The notes under the pieces are model-generated. The model made no database searches and was not told where the DNA came from. It was given only the letters and a program-made list of their open reading frames with translations. The translations under genes were made by a program, and so were the position numbers. A DNA stretch of 17,332 nt from CAZYVA01 sp964650695 (GTDB lineage Bacteria > Bacillota > Clostridia > Lachnospirales > Lachnospiraceae), in the NCBI GenBank assembly GCA_964650695.1, contig CAZYVA010000033.1, positions 1 to 17,332 on the forward strand. The letters run 5' to 3'. Below, piece by piece: positions 6,578 through 14,908 of the stretch. The number at the start of each line of letters is the position of its first letter. Position 1 is the first letter of the stretch.

Positions 6578-6613
6578 GGCAGCGCCACGGCATGAAACTC
6601 CTGGGGCGCTGTC
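6578..6613. repeat. Inverted repeat between trxA and the adenylyltransferase gene
   Basis: GGCAGCGCC (6578-6586) pairs with GGCGCTGTC (6605-6613), 9 bp with one G-T pair. A smaller alternative hairpin, GTGGC-AGC-GCCAC (6576-6588), overlaps the left arm. No T-run follows on the minus strand, so read-through from trxA with processing or attenuation is possible. Confidence 0.4.
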
Positions 6614-6642
6614 GGTAATCTTTTATGCATGCCCCGGATGGA

Positions 6643-6957
6643 TTACGCGCCGCTTATCATCTCCAGCAACGCTTCCCTTGGGACGGCCCCGACCTCCCTG
6701 GACTTCAGCTTCCCATCCTTGAACACTAAAAACGCCGGGATAGAAAATACATTATATTCCCTTGCCAGCTCCGGCTGACCGTCAACGTCCACCTTGCAGA
6801 TTTTTGCCTCCGGCGCTTTCTCCGGCAATGTGTCCACTACCGGCGCCATTGCCTTGCAAGGCCCACACCATTCGGCCCAGAAGTCAACTAATACGGGCTC
6901 CTTTGCTTCCAGCACTTCCTTTTTAAAATTGTCCTTTGTCAAATGCAACACTGCCAT
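6643..6957 (-). CDS. trxA: Thioredoxin
   Basis: A cytoplasmic dithiol reductant for ribonucleotide reductase, peroxiredoxins and other enzymes. At 104 residues it is a normal single-domain thioredoxin. The active site is WCGPC (C31, C34) after VLVDFWAEW, the buried Asp lies in VDFWA, and the cis-proline is P74 in SIPAFLVF (Thr is more common than Ala after it). The C-terminus carries KSREVGAVP in place of the usual G-x-x-P segment. The ATG at 6957 has GGAAGG upstream. The gap to the upstream HD-domain gene is only 14 bases, so the two are co-transcribed. No thioredoxin reductase gene is in the window. Confidence 0.95.
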   Translation of the reverse strand: MAVLHLTKDNFKKEVLEAKEPVLVDFWAEWCGPCKAMAPVVDTLPEKAPEAKICKVDVDGQPELAREYNVFSIPAFLVFKDGKLKSREVGAVPREALLEMISGA

Positions 6958-6971
6958 CTTTCTACCTTCCT

Positions 6972-7565
6972 TTATCTTTTTAAGTGTCCTTTCTCTGCGT
7001 TTTTCAGCAGGAAATGCTCATAGGCATAATCCCACAAAATCCTTGATCCTTCTTTGGAACGTTCATTCCGCTTTAAGGTCTGTTCCAGGCGGACGCCATG
7101 CTCCGTCCATGCTTTTCCGTCCGTGGCATCGTTCAGCATCATCGGCTGGAAATTATCCATCGTCCTGGCAAATTTCGCCTCTTTCGTCTCCCTTGCTTCA
7201 AACTCTTCCCACAGTTCCCGGAATTGTTCACACTGGTCTTTTGGGAGCAGGCCGAAAATCCGGTCTGCCGCTTTCCTTTCCCGCTTGGCCTGCGTCTTTT
7301 TGCCCTCCTCATCATAGGCATACGTGTCGCCTGCGTCAATCTCGACAATGTCATGGATCAGCAGCATTTCCACGGTCCTCAAGACATCGATTTCCTCATT
7401 TGCGTACTCACTGAGCAGGATGGCCATGACGGCCATATGCCACGCATGTTCCGCGTCGTTTTCCTTCCGCTTCCCATCTGTAAGGTAACTCTGCCGCCCG
7501 ATCCATTTTTCCTTGTCTATTTCCCGGATAAAATCCAACTGCTGCTCCAGCCGCTTTCTGTCCAT
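6972..7565 (-). CDS. HD-domain hydrolase, HDDC2/YfbR-like 5'-nucleotidase family
   Basis: A metal-dependent phosphohydrolase, probably acting on (deoxy)nucleoside monophosphates. The 197 residues carry the HD signature in the usual order: H40 (AEHAWHM), H71-D72 (LLIHDIVEIDAGD) and D137 (FARTMDNFQPM). The E75 and D80 after the HD pair are typical of the HDDC2/YfbR group. Its length fits that group and there is no regulatory domain attached. The ATG at 7565 has AAGGAAGG upstream. It is the first gene of a likely operon with trxA and the NadM-like gene, which hints at nucleotide and redox cofactor upkeep. The substrate is inferred from family only. Confidence 0.85.
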   Translation of the reverse strand: MDRKRLEQQLDFIREIDKEKWIGRQSYLTDGKRKENDAEHAWHMAVMAILLSEYANEEIDVLRTVEMLLIHDIVEIDAGDTYAYDEEGKKTQAKRERKAADRIFGLLPKDQCEQFRELWEEFEARETKEAKFARTMDNFQPMMLNDATDGKAWTEHGVRLEQTLKRNERSKEGSRILWDYAYEHFLLKNAEKGHLKR

Positions 7566-7621
7566 CTGCCAGCCCCTTCCTTACATGATCCGTGTGTTGC
7601 AGCCTGTCTTATTTCCTGTTC

Positions 7622-7651
7622 AGTATAACATAAGATGTATGGTATCCACAA
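7622..7651 (-). promoter_or_regulatory. Sigma-A promoter of the HD-trxA operon
   Basis: On the minus strand TTGTGG (7646-7651), an 18-base spacer and TATACT (7622-7627) with an extended TG-N just before it. It leaves a leader of about 50 bases before the HD-domain gene. Confidence 0.6.
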
Positions 7652-7698
7652 CCCAAAAAAAGATGTGTTTTTCTCCGAAAACAATACACAGGATCATC

Positions 7699-7727
7699 TT
7701 GTATTTGGGATCTGTTTGTGGAATAAT
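7699..7727 (+). promoter_or_regulatory. Possible promoter of the M24 peptidase gene
   Basis: TTGTAT (7699-7704), a 17-base spacer and AATAAT (7722-7727). It is divergent to the HD-operon promoter and leaves a leader of about 120 bases. The whole gap 7566-7857 holds no gene. Confidence 0.45.
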
Positions 7728-7857
7728 AGGAAAGTAGGGGATGCCCTCTTTTTTTGGCGCGGTTATTTATTTAGAAGAAAGGCCGAAATAGAAGGTATCT
7801 TTTTTGTGAAAAAGGGCGTGGTGTCCGATCAATCTACGGAGAAAAGAGGGTTTTGTG

Positions 7858-9099
7858 ATGAAAGCAGAGTTTCATAGGGGGAACAGAAAAAGGCTGTATG
7901 GGAAGCTGCCGGAGGGGGCATTGGCTGTGTTTTTTTCCGGGGATGAGCTTCGCAAGACAAACGATGAGAATTACCCGTTTTTCGCGGACCGGAATTTTGT
8001 GTATCTGACCGGGCTTTCCTGTAAAGAGGCGGTTTTGATGGCATGGAAGGACCACGCCGGGAAAACTGGTGAGAGGCTGTACATACTGGAACCGGATTTT
8101 TTCAAGGAGAGATGGACAGGTGTACGCCTCAAGCCCTATGAGGCAACGGCATGTTCCGATGTGGAGGATGTGCGGTATAGAGAGGAATTTGAGGAAGATT
8201 TCAAAAGACTGGCGGCGTCAGGGAACTACGGCTGTTTGTACCTGGATCTCTTCTGGGCGGGTACGGCGGACGCACAGCGGCCGACGCATCGCTTTCTGCA
8301 TGAAGTACAGTACCGGTTTCCGTGTTTCCGGATTGGGAATGCCAATGATCTGCTGCGGGAGCTTCGGCTGATCAAGCAGCCCTGCGAGATTGAAGCGCTC
8401 AGGGAAGCGGAAAAGATTACAAAGGATGGGATACTGGCGATGATGAAAGCGTCAAAGCCTGGGATGTATGAATACCAGTACAAGGCCAAGTTCGACCATG
8501 CGCTTGGGCAGCATGGGCCTTCCTGCACGGGTTTCCCGCCGATTATTTCTGCCGGGGGAAATAATTTCTGCATCCACTATTATGCATATACCGGGCAGGC
8601 AAAAGACGGAGATATGATCCTCGGCGATGTAGGCGCGCAGTATGACAACCTGATTACAGATGTTTCCAGGGGGTGGCCTTGCAATGGGCGTTTCAGCAGA
8701 AAGCAAAAGCTGCTCTATGAATGCGCGCTGGCGACTTCGGATTACATGTTTTCGATTGTGAAGCCGGGGATGAGGATGGAAGATGTGGATGCCACCATCC
8801 GCAAATACAACGGGGAACAGCTCAGGAAAGCGGGCGTACTCAAGCCGGATATGGAGGTTGGCACGTATATGTGGCATGGGGGTGCGCATCATATTGGGTA
8901 TGACGTCCATGATGTGGTGAAGACACCGGAAACGATTGGGCCGGGGATGGTATTTTGTATCGATGTTGGCATCTACCATGAGGAATGGGGGATTGGGTTC
9001 CGTTTGGAGGATGACTGTCTGGTGACAGAGGACGGGTGTGAGAACCTGTCGAAGGACATCCCAAGGACGGTGGAAGAGATTGAGGCAGTGATGCGGTAG
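7858..9099 (+). CDS. M24-family aminopeptidase P (Xaa-Pro aminopeptidase-like)
   Basis: A cytoplasmic metallopeptidase that would remove the first residue from peptides with proline in second place. The 413 residues have the aminopeptidase P layout: an N-terminal domain (about 1-165, with FFADRNFVYLTGL) and a C-terminal pita-bread domain. Expected metal ligands are D257 (GDVG), D268 (ITDVSR), H344 (HHIGYDVHD) and E384 (RLEDD). The fifth ligand, usually Glu in VEPGIY, is D369 (CIDVGIY). The 11-residue spacing of the two Asp matches E. coli PepP. The ATG at 7858 has AGAGGG 7 bases upstream; a GTG directly before it is less likely. dgt follows after 70 bases, probably in one transcript. Confidence 0.9.
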   Translation: MKAEFHRGNRKRLYGKLPEGALAVFFSGDELRKTNDENYPFFADRNFVYLTGLSCKEAVLMAWKDHAGKTGERLYILEPDFFKERWTGVRLKPYEATACSDVEDVRYREEFEEDFKRLAASGNYGCLYLDLFWAGTADAQRPTHRFLHEVQYRFPCFRIGNANDLLRELRLIKQPCEIEALREAEKITKDGILAMMKASKPGMYEYQYKAKFDHALGQHGPSCTGFPPIISAGGNNFCIHYYAYTGQAKDGDMILGDVGAQYDNLITDVSRGWPCNGRFSRKQKLLYECALATSDYMFSIVKPGMRMEDVDATIRKYNGEQLRKAGVLKPDMEVGTYMWHGGAHHIGYDVHDVVKTPETIGPGMVFCIDVGIYHEEWGIGFRLEDDCLVTEDGCENLSKDIPRTVEEIEAVMR

Positions 9100-9169
9100 C
9101 ATGGGGCGGTCCACGGTATCATCATAGGAGCCAGGGATAAAGGCAGGAAATTCAGGAAAGGGACAGGCT

Positions 9170-10177
9170 ATGACAATCAGGGAGGAACTGGAGCAGCGGG
9201 AACTGGAATACTTAAGCCCGTATGCTACAAAAAGCATCCAGTCAAAAGGGCGTGGGCGAAGGGAGCCGCAATGCGACCTGCGCCCGGCATTTCAGAGGGA
9301 TCGGGATCGGATCCTGCATTGCAAAGCTTTCCGGAGGCTGAAGCATAAGACGCAGGTGTTTTTGCTGCCGGACGGGGATCATTACCGGACACGGCTGACC
9401 CACACGCTGGAAGTGTCCCAGATTGCACGGACAATCGCGAAAGCTTTGAGGATGAATGAGGATCTGACGGAAGCTATCGCGCTGGGCCATGATCTGGGGC
9501 ATACGCCGTTTGGACATGCGGGGGAACGGGCGCTGGACGCAGTGAACCCTTACGGATTCGCGCACCATGAGCAGAGCGTCCGGATTGTGGAGAAGCTGGA
9601 AAAGCATGGGAACGGGCTGAACCTGACATGGGAGGTCGTAGATGGGATCGCAAACCATAAGATGAGCGGGACTCCCCATACGCCGGAGGGGAAAATTGTA
9701 CGGCTTTCTGATAAAATCGCGTATATCAACCATGACATTGACGACGCCATCCGGGGCGGCGTCCTGACGGAAAGAGAGATTCCGGGGCGTTTCCGCGCCA
9801 TTTTGGGGGAGACTACCCGGGAAAGGCTCAACACACTGGTCCATGATGTGGTAAGGAATAGTATGGGGCGGCCGGGGATCTTCATGTCCCCGGAAATTGA
9901 AGAAACCATGCAGGATCTCCGCGCGTTTTTGTTTGACCATGTATATCGCAGCCCTGCCGCCAAGGGCGAGGAAGAAAAAGCGGCCGGGATGATCCGGAAT
10001 CTGTATCTTTTCTATATGCAGCACCTGGAACGGATCCCCCAGGAATACCTGTTTATGCCAAAAGGACAGCAGCCGGGCAAGGAACGGATCGTATGCGATT
10101 ATATTGCAGGGATGACGGATAATTATGCTATAAAAAAATTCCAGGAATACTTTGTCCCGCAATCCTGGGGCATTTAA
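9170..10177 (+). CDS. dgt: Deoxyguanosinetriphosphate triphosphohydrolase-like protein (dGTPase)
   Basis: An HD-domain enzyme that cleaves dNTPs, typically dGTP, into the nucleoside and tripolyphosphate and so helps balance dNTP pools. The HD ligands are H78 (RTRLTHTLEV), H107-D108 (LGHDLGHTPFGHAGE) and D180 (VRLSDKIAYINHDIDD). RDRDRILHCKAFRRLKHKTQ near the N-terminus is also typical. At 335 residues it is the short Firmicutes form; the E. coli enzyme is longer. GGAAAGGGAC lies upstream of the ATG. In Lachnospiraceae and Clostridia a dgt gene commonly precedes dnaG and rpoD, as here. A strong terminator follows, so it is probably not read into dnaG at full strength. Confidence 0.95.
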   Translation: MTIREELEQRELEYLSPYATKSIQSKGRGRREPQCDLRPAFQRDRDRILHCKAFRRLKHKTQVFLLPDGDHYRTRLTHTLEVSQIARTIAKALRMNEDLTEAIALGHDLGHTPFGHAGERALDAVNPYGFAHHEQSVRIVEKLEKHGNGLNLTWEVVDGIANHKMSGTPHTPEGKIVRLSDKIAYINHDIDDAIRGGVLTEREIPGRFRAILGETTRERLNTLVHDVVRNSMGRPGIFMSPEIEETMQDLRAFLFDHVYRSPAAKGEEEKAAGMIRNLYLFYMQHLERIPQEYLFMPKGQQPGKERIVCDYIAGMTDNYAIKKFQEYFVPQSWGI

Positions 10178-10183
10178 AAGAGA

Positions 10184-10280
10184 ATGATGATGCCAGGGCC
10201 AAGTATCCAAAAACCCGACGCAGGCTTGCTTGCAAGAGGATTTTTGGATACTTGGCCCTGGTATCATCATGATTTTTTTG
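10184..10280 (+). terminator. Terminator with a 30-bp, nearly perfect stem after dgt
   Basis: Bases 10184-10213 and 10241-10270 are reverse complements at 29 of 30 positions, and the one mismatch is a G-U pair in RNA. The 27-base loop holds a further CTTGC-TT-GCAAG hairpin. Two bases after the stem comes a run of seven T (10273-10279). It is placed just after the dgt stop. The stem is far longer than a usual terminator. Confidence 0.8.
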
Positions 10281-10296
10281 GATTTTGGAGAACGGA

Positions 10297-10325
10297 AAAG
10301 GAAATCAGGAAGTTTTGTCGAATAT
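10297..10325 (+). promoter_or_regulatory. Sigma-H-type promoter upstream of dnaG-rpoD
   Basis: AAAGGAAAT (10297-10305), 11 bases, then GTCGAATAT (10317-10325). This agrees at every defined position with the published B. subtilis sigma-H consensus RNAGGAWWW-N11/12-RNNGAATWW. It leaves a leader of about 70 bases before dnaG. In B. subtilis the sigA operon also has a sigma-H promoter. A good sigma-A pair is not evident in this gap. Confidence 0.6.
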
Positions 10326-10400
10326 TAAGTATAAAGGCATCAGGAAGCAATGGGATCGAATCCGGCGGCGAGAGCGCACGGGCGGCATGAAGGGCGGTAT

Positions 10401-12176
10401 ATGTATTATTCCGATGAGATCATTGAGGATGTAAGGCAAAAGAACGATATTGTTGATGTGGTATCCGGCTATGTAAAGCTCCAGAAAAAGGGAAGCTCCT
10501 GGTTTGGGCTATGCCCGTTCCACAATGAGAAAACCCCTTCCTTTTCCGTGAGCCGGGACAAGCAGATGTATTACTGCTTTGGCTGCGGCGCGGGAGGCAA
10601 TGTCTTTACATTTTTGATGGAGTATGAAAACCTCAGCTTCCAGGAAGCGGTGCAGGCCCTGGCGGACCGTGCGGGCATGGGGCTGCCCCAGGAGGAGTAT
10701 GCCGGGGAGGCAAGGCGGCGGGCAGACGAACGGGCATCCCTTCTGGCAATCAATAAGCTGGCGGCGCAGTATTATTACGTCCAGCTAAAATCTCCACAAG
10801 GGGCGCATGCCCTCCGTTATCTGAAAGACCGGCAGCTATCCGATGAGACGATCAAGGCGTTCGGGCTTGGGTATTCGAATAAATACGGCGATGACCTGTA
10901 CCGTTATCTAAAGTCAAAGGGGTACAAGGATAAGCAGCTTGCAAAGGCCGGCCTTATCCGCATAGGGGAAGGGCAAGGGGTCAGTGATAAGTTCTGGAAC
11001 CGGGTGATGTTTCCGATCATGGATGCGAACAGTAGGGTGATTGGGTTTGGCGGCCGCGTCATGGGAGATGGGAAGCCGAAATACTTGAATTCACCGGAGA
11101 CGCCGTTATTTGACAAGAGCCGGAGCCTGTACGGGCTGCACCGTGCGCGGAGCGCGAAAAAGCCGTATTTTCTGCTCTGTGAAGGGTATATGGATGTGAT
11201 CTCCCTTCATCAGGCGGGTTTTTCCAGTGCGGTTGCTTCGCTGGGGACATCCTTGACGCCAGGGCACGCCGCCTTGATGAAGCGTTATGTATCGGAGGCC
11301 TACTTGGCCTATGACAGTGATGAAGCCGGGACGAAAGCGGCGTTAAGGGCGCTTCCGATTTTACGGGAGGCCGGGCTTCAGGCAAAGATTATCCGCATGG
11401 ATCCTTACAAGGATCCGGATGAATTTATCAAAAGCCAAGGGGCAGGCGCTTTTGAGGAGCGCATCGGTAAAGCGAGGAATGGGTTCCTGTTTGCGTTGGA
11501 GACAGAGGCCAAAAACTATGATATGGCCTCGCCAGAGGGAAAGACCGCTTTCCTGCGCGAGGCGGCGGGGCGGCTTGCTGGAATCGAAGAGGAGATCGAG
11601 CGGGACAATTACATAGAAGCGGTGGCGGCAGCGTACCACGTTGGCGCGCCGGAATTAAAACGGCTGGTGGCGAAAATGGCTGTGCAGGCGGGGCTGGCGG
11701 CGCCGTCGTCCAGGCCCAGGAGGGCATCGGGCGGGGAAAAAAGAAAAGAGGATGGGCTTTTAAAATCGCAGAAGCTTTTATTGACCTGGATGATCGAATC
11801 GAAAGCTGTCTTTTCCCAGATCCGGGAGTACATTCAGCCTTCGGATTTTACCGAAGGGATCTGCCGGGAAGTGGCGGAACTGTTGTACGGGCAGTACGAG
11901 ACGGGCAATGTAAGCCCGGCGCGGATTCTGGACCATTTTACCGAGGAGGAAGCGCATCGGGAGGCTGCAAGCCTGTTCCATACAAAAATCCGGGAATTGG
12001 AGACGCGGCGGGAACAGGAAAAGGCCCTGAAAGAAACGATCATCCGGGTAAAAAAACGCAGCAACGAGGAGCAGGCTAAAAAGATCGAACTGGAAGGGCC
12101 GGAAGGACTGAACCGGCTGATCGCCGCCAGAAGAGAGCTGGAGAACCTTGAAAAACTGCATATTTCCATTGATTAA
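10401..12176 (+). CDS. dnaG: DNA primase DnaG
   Basis: Makes the RNA primers for DNA replication and works with the replicative helicase. The 591 residues show the three usual parts. The CHC2 zinc domain has C38, H41, C59 and C62 (CPFHNEKTPSF to YYCFGCGAGG). The central RNA polymerase part has FWNRVMFPI, GFGGRV and the TOPRIM acidic residues E261 (LLCEGYMD), D305/D307 (AYDSDEAG) and KDPDEF. A C-terminal helicase-binding domain starts after the low-complexity linker near SSRPRRASGGEKRK. The ATG at 10401 is preferred because family members begin MYY-DEI and AAGGGCGG lies upstream; an in-frame ATG at 10350 would add 17 unrelated residues. rpoD follows after 39 bases. Confidence 0.98.
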   Translation: MYYSDEIIEDVRQKNDIVDVVSGYVKLQKKGSSWFGLCPFHNEKTPSFSVSRDKQMYYCFGCGAGGNVFTFLMEYENLSFQEAVQALADRAGMGLPQEEYAGEARRRADERASLLAINKLAAQYYYVQLKSPQGAHALRYLKDRQLSDETIKAFGLGYSNKYGDDLYRYLKSKGYKDKQLAKAGLIRIGEGQGVSDKFWNRVMFPIMDANSRVIGFGGRVMGDGKPKYLNSPETPLFDKSRSLYGLHRARSAKKPYFLLCEGYMDVISLHQAGFSSAVASLGTSLTPGHAALMKRYVSEAYLAYDSDEAGTKAALRALPILREAGLQAKIIRMDPYKDPDEFIKSQGAGAFEERIGKARNGFLFALETEAKNYDMASPEGKTAFLREAAGRLAGIEEEIERDNYIEAVAAAYHVGAPELKRLVAKMAVQAGLAAPSSRPRRASGGEKRKEDGLLKSQKLLLTWMIESKAVFSQIREYIQPSDFTEGICREVAELLYGQYETGNVSPARILDHFTEEEAHREAASLFHTKIRELETRREQEKALKETIIRVKKRSNEEQAKKIELEGPEGLNRLIAARRELENLEKLHISID

Positions 12177-12215
12177 GGATAAAATATAGATAGCAATGAG
12201 AGGACGGAACACTAC

Positions 12216-13328
12216 ATGGAGGAAAACATCGTAAAATTTCAGGAAAAGCTGGCGGAGTTGGCGGAACTGGGCAGGAAGAAAAAAAGCATATTAGAGCTTC
12301 AGGAGATCAATGATTTTTTCCACGATATGGAACTTGGCCCGGAGCAGATGGAGAAAGTATATGAATATCTGGAAGCCCAGAATATTGATGTGTTGCGGAT
12401 TACGACAGACGTGGATGATGATGTGGATGAGTCAGAAATCGTGCTCAATGAGGAAGAAGTAGATGTGGAAAAAATCGACCTGTCTGTCCCGGAGGGCGTC
12501 AGCATCGAGGATCCGGTCCGCATGTACCTGAAAGAGATCGGTAAAGTCCCGCTCCTGACCGCAGAGGAGGAGGTTGCCCTTGCAAAGCAGATGGCAGACG
12601 GGGACGAGGAGGCAAAAAAAAGGCTGGCGGAAGCCAACCTGCGCCTGGTTGTCAGCATTGCAAAGCGGTATGTCGGGAGAGGGATGCTTTTCCTGGATTT
12701 GATCCAGGAGGGCAATCTTGGACTGATCAAGGCGGTGGAGAAGTTTGATTATCGGAAAGGCTTTAAGTTCAGCACCTATGCAACCTGGTGGATCCGGCAG
12801 GCGATCACAAGGGCGATCGCGGATCAGGCGCGTACCATCCGCATCCCGGTGCATATGGTAGAGACGATCAACAAGCTGATACGGGTATCCCGCCAGCTTT
12901 TGCAGGAACTCGGCAGAGAGCCTACGCCGGAAGAGATTGCAGAGGAATTGGACATGCCGGTTGAACGTGTGCGGGAGATCCTGAAGATTTCCCAGGAGCC
13001 GGTGTCTTTGGAGACTCCGATAGGGGAGGAGGAAGACAGCCACCTCGGAGATTTCATCCAGGATGACAATGTGCCGGTCCCTGCGGAGGCGGCGGCCCAG
13101 ACGCTTTTGAAAGAGCAGTTGGATGAAGTGCTGGGAACCTTGACCGAGAGGGAACAAAAGGTACTCAGGCTCCGTTTTGGCATGAACGATGGGCGCGCCC
13201 GCACCCTGGAAGAGGTGGGGAGAGAGTTTGACGTGACCCGTGAACGTATCCGGCAGATCGAAGCGAAAGCGCTCCGGAAGCTGCGCCATCCAAGCCGGAG
13301 CAGGAAACTGAGGGATTATCTGGATTAA
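12216..13328 (+). CDS. rpoD: RNA polymerase primary sigma factor RpoD/SigA
   Basis: The main sigma factor, directing RNA polymerase to housekeeping promoters. The 370 residues match the Firmicutes SigA size, with a short region 1.1 and without the large non-conserved insert of E. coli. Region 1.2 is DPVRMYLKEIGKVPLLT. Region 2 includes AKRYVGRGMLFLDLIQEGN and the -10-reading FKFSTYATWWIRQAITRAI. Region 3 starts at RTIRIPVHMVETINKL, and region 4 has the helix-turn-helix TLEEVGREFDVTRERIRQIE. The N-terminal 90 residues are very acidic. GGACGG lies 8 bases before the ATG. It sits between dnaG and trmK, the common Firmicutes arrangement without an rpsU gene. Confidence 0.98.
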   Translation: MEENIVKFQEKLAELAELGRKKKSILELQEINDFFHDMELGPEQMEKVYEYLEAQNIDVLRITTDVDDDVDESEIVLNEEEVDVEKIDLSVPEGVSIEDPVRMYLKEIGKVPLLTAEEEVALAKQMADGDEEAKKRLAEANLRLVVSIAKRYVGRGMLFLDLIQEGNLGLIKAVEKFDYRKGFKFSTYATWWIRQAITRAIADQARTIRIPVHMVETINKLIRVSRQLLQELGREPTPEEIAEELDMPVERVREILKISQEPVSLETPIGEEEDSHLGDFIQDDNVPVPAEAAAQTLLKEQLDEVLGTLTEREQKVLRLRFGMNDGRARTLEEVGREFDVTRERIRQIEAKALRKLRHPSRSRKLRDYLD

Positions 13329-13353
13329 AGATGTGATAAAGAAAGAGGCGCCT

Positions 13354-14097
13354 ATGGAACGTTCAAAAAGGCTCCGCGCGGTAGCGGGCCTTGTGACAGA
13401 AGGCGCTTTTGCTGCGGATATCGGGACGGATCACGGATATGTGCCGATTGATCTTGTAAAGAGCCGGAGGGCGGCAAAAGCGATCGCGACGGATATTAAG
13501 GAAGGGCCGCTGGAACGCGCGAGGCTGCACATTTTGGAACAGGGGCTTGAAGGGCGGATTGAGACAAGGCTTTCGGACGGGCTTCACGCGCTGTCCCCCG
13601 GAGAGGTAGATACAGTCATCCTGGCCGGGATGGGAGGCGCACTGACCATCCGGATCCTGGAAGAGCGCCCCCAGGTGACAGGCAGGCTGAAAGAGCTGGT
13701 TTTACAGCCCCAGTCAGAAATCAGGCGGGTCAGGGAATATCTGGTTACCCATGGATACCGGATCGTGGAAGAGGATATGGTGGAGGAGGACGGGAAATTT
13801 TATCCGATGATGAAAGCGCGGCACGAGGCAGACTGCGCGGGCGAGACGCCGGTTTATGAAGAGTGGGAATATTTGTACGGAAAAGAATTGTTGAAAAACC
13901 GGCATCCAGCGCTTGGAAAGTATCTGTTCCGGGAAAAGGGCATGAAAGAGAAAATCCTGCGCCGCCTTCTTGAACATGAGGATAGTACGCGTGCGCAGGC
14001 GCGGAAGAAGGAAATCCTGCGCGGGAAAAAACTGGTAGAAAGAGCGCTTGAAGAATTTGCGCAAGGAAAGAGGGAAATGAGCCATGAAATGCAGTGA
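13354..14097 (+). CDS. trmK: tRNA (adenine(22)-N1)-methyltransferase TrmK
   Basis: Methylates N1 of adenine 22 in the D-loop of some tRNAs, using S-adenosylmethionine (the B. subtilis protein is TrmK/YqfN). The 247 residues contain the SAM-binding DIGTDHGYVPIDL near the N-terminus, the acidic ATDIKEGPLERAR, the family motif VILAGMGGALTIRIL, and LVLQPQSEIRRVREYL. The C-terminal third is a charged, probably coiled helix. The ATG at 13354 is chosen over a GTG at 13333 because AGAGG lies just before it and the family starts there. It begins 25 bases after rpoD and overlaps the next gene by 14 bases. Confidence 0.94.
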   Translation: MERSKRLRAVAGLVTEGAFAADIGTDHGYVPIDLVKSRRAAKAIATDIKEGPLERARLHILEQGLEGRIETRLSDGLHALSPGEVDTVILAGMGGALTIRILEERPQVTGRLKELVLQPQSEIRRVREYLVTHGYRIVEEDMVEEDGKFYPMMKARHEADCAGETPVYEEWEYLYGKELLKNRHPALGKYLFREKGMKEKILRRLLEHEDSTRAQARKKEILRGKKLVERALEEFAQGKREMSHEMQ

Positions 14098-14869
14098 AAT
14101 TATGCGCGTCATTGAACGGAAATACGGCAGGGAACTGGCATTGGGCTGGGATAACGTCGGGCTTCTTGTCGGACGGGAGGACAAAGATGTTTCCAGGATC
14201 TATGTGGCCCTGGATGCAACGGACGAGGTCGTTGAGCGGGCCATTTCCCAGGGGGCGGATATGCTTCTTACCCACCATCCCTTGATTTTTAGCGGGATGA
14301 AGAGGATTACGGGCGAGGATTTTATCGGCAGGAGGATTTTGAGGCTTGCACAGGCGGACATTTCCTATTATGCAATGCATACGAATTATGACGTGGCGGG
14401 GATGGCAGATGCGGCGGCTTTCAGGCTTGGATGGCCGGAGGGCAAGGTTTTGGAGGTGACGGGGGAGAATGCAGACGGCGGGGAAATGGGGATTGGCAGG
14501 ATTGCGGATTTGGCGGAACCGGTCAGTTTGAAGGAATGCTGCGAGCAGGTGAAAAAAGCCTTTTCCCTGGATACGGTGCAGGTTTTTGGAGATTTAGGGA
14601 AGCGGGTGGAGCGAGCGGCCCTCTGCCCAGGATCCGGAAAGAGCGTGATCCCGGCGGCAGCCGGAAAAGGCGCGGATGTTTTGATCACCGGGGATATCGG
14701 GCATCATGAAGGCATTGACGCCGTGGCGCAGGGGATGGCTGTGGTGGATGCCGGACACTATGGCATGGAGCATATCTTTGTGGAGGATATAGCGGTCTAC
14801 CTGGAAAAAAGCCTTTCAGGGGTGATGATAGAAAGGGATGTGGGGAGAACGCCGTTTCTCGTAGTGTGA
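14084..14869 (+). CDS. Nif3-family dinuclear metal protein (YqfO-like)
   Basis: A conserved Nif3/DUF34 protein with a two-metal centre that forms ring-shaped hexamers in studied members. It is often labelled GTP cyclohydrolase 1 type 2, a role that is not generally proven. The 261 residues contain the metal-binding THHPLIF, the AMHTNYDVA segment, GDIGHHEGIDA and the C-terminal DAGHYGMEHIFV. The extra internal domain of longer YqfO forms is absent. WDNVGLLVG near the N-terminus is typical. The ATG at 14084 lies inside the end of trmK (14-base overlap), with AGAGGG in trmK as binding site, which suggests translational coupling. The rpoD, trmK, nif3 order is widely kept in Firmicutes. Confidence 0.93.
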   Translation: MKCSEIMRVIERKYGRELALGWDNVGLLVGREDKDVSRIYVALDATDEVVERAISQGADMLLTHHPLIFSGMKRITGEDFIGRRILRLAQADISYYAMHTNYDVAGMADAAAFRLGWPEGKVLEVTGENADGGEMGIGRIADLAEPVSLKECCEQVKKAFSLDTVQVFGDLGKRVERAALCPGSGKSVIPAAAGKGADVLITGDIGHHEGIDAVAQGMAVVDAGHYGMEHIFVEDIAVYLEKSLSGVMIERDVGRTPFLVV

Positions 14870-14908
14870 TCATTTGCTGTTTCCTCTCTCACTGAAATAA
14901 ATAGAAGT

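Noticed and set aside
7584..7698. Inverted 16-mer-like pair around the HD operon promoter (7584-7599 and 7682-7698)
   Set aside because: Only ATGATCC and GTGT agree; the alignment needs a gap and is too weak to claim an operator.
9242..10270. Long open frame antisense to dgt, and similar ones at 8452-9237, 12432-13289 and 1702-2337
   Set aside because: They mirror well-supported genes on the other strand, show no domain or binding site, and are rich in residues typical of antisense reading.
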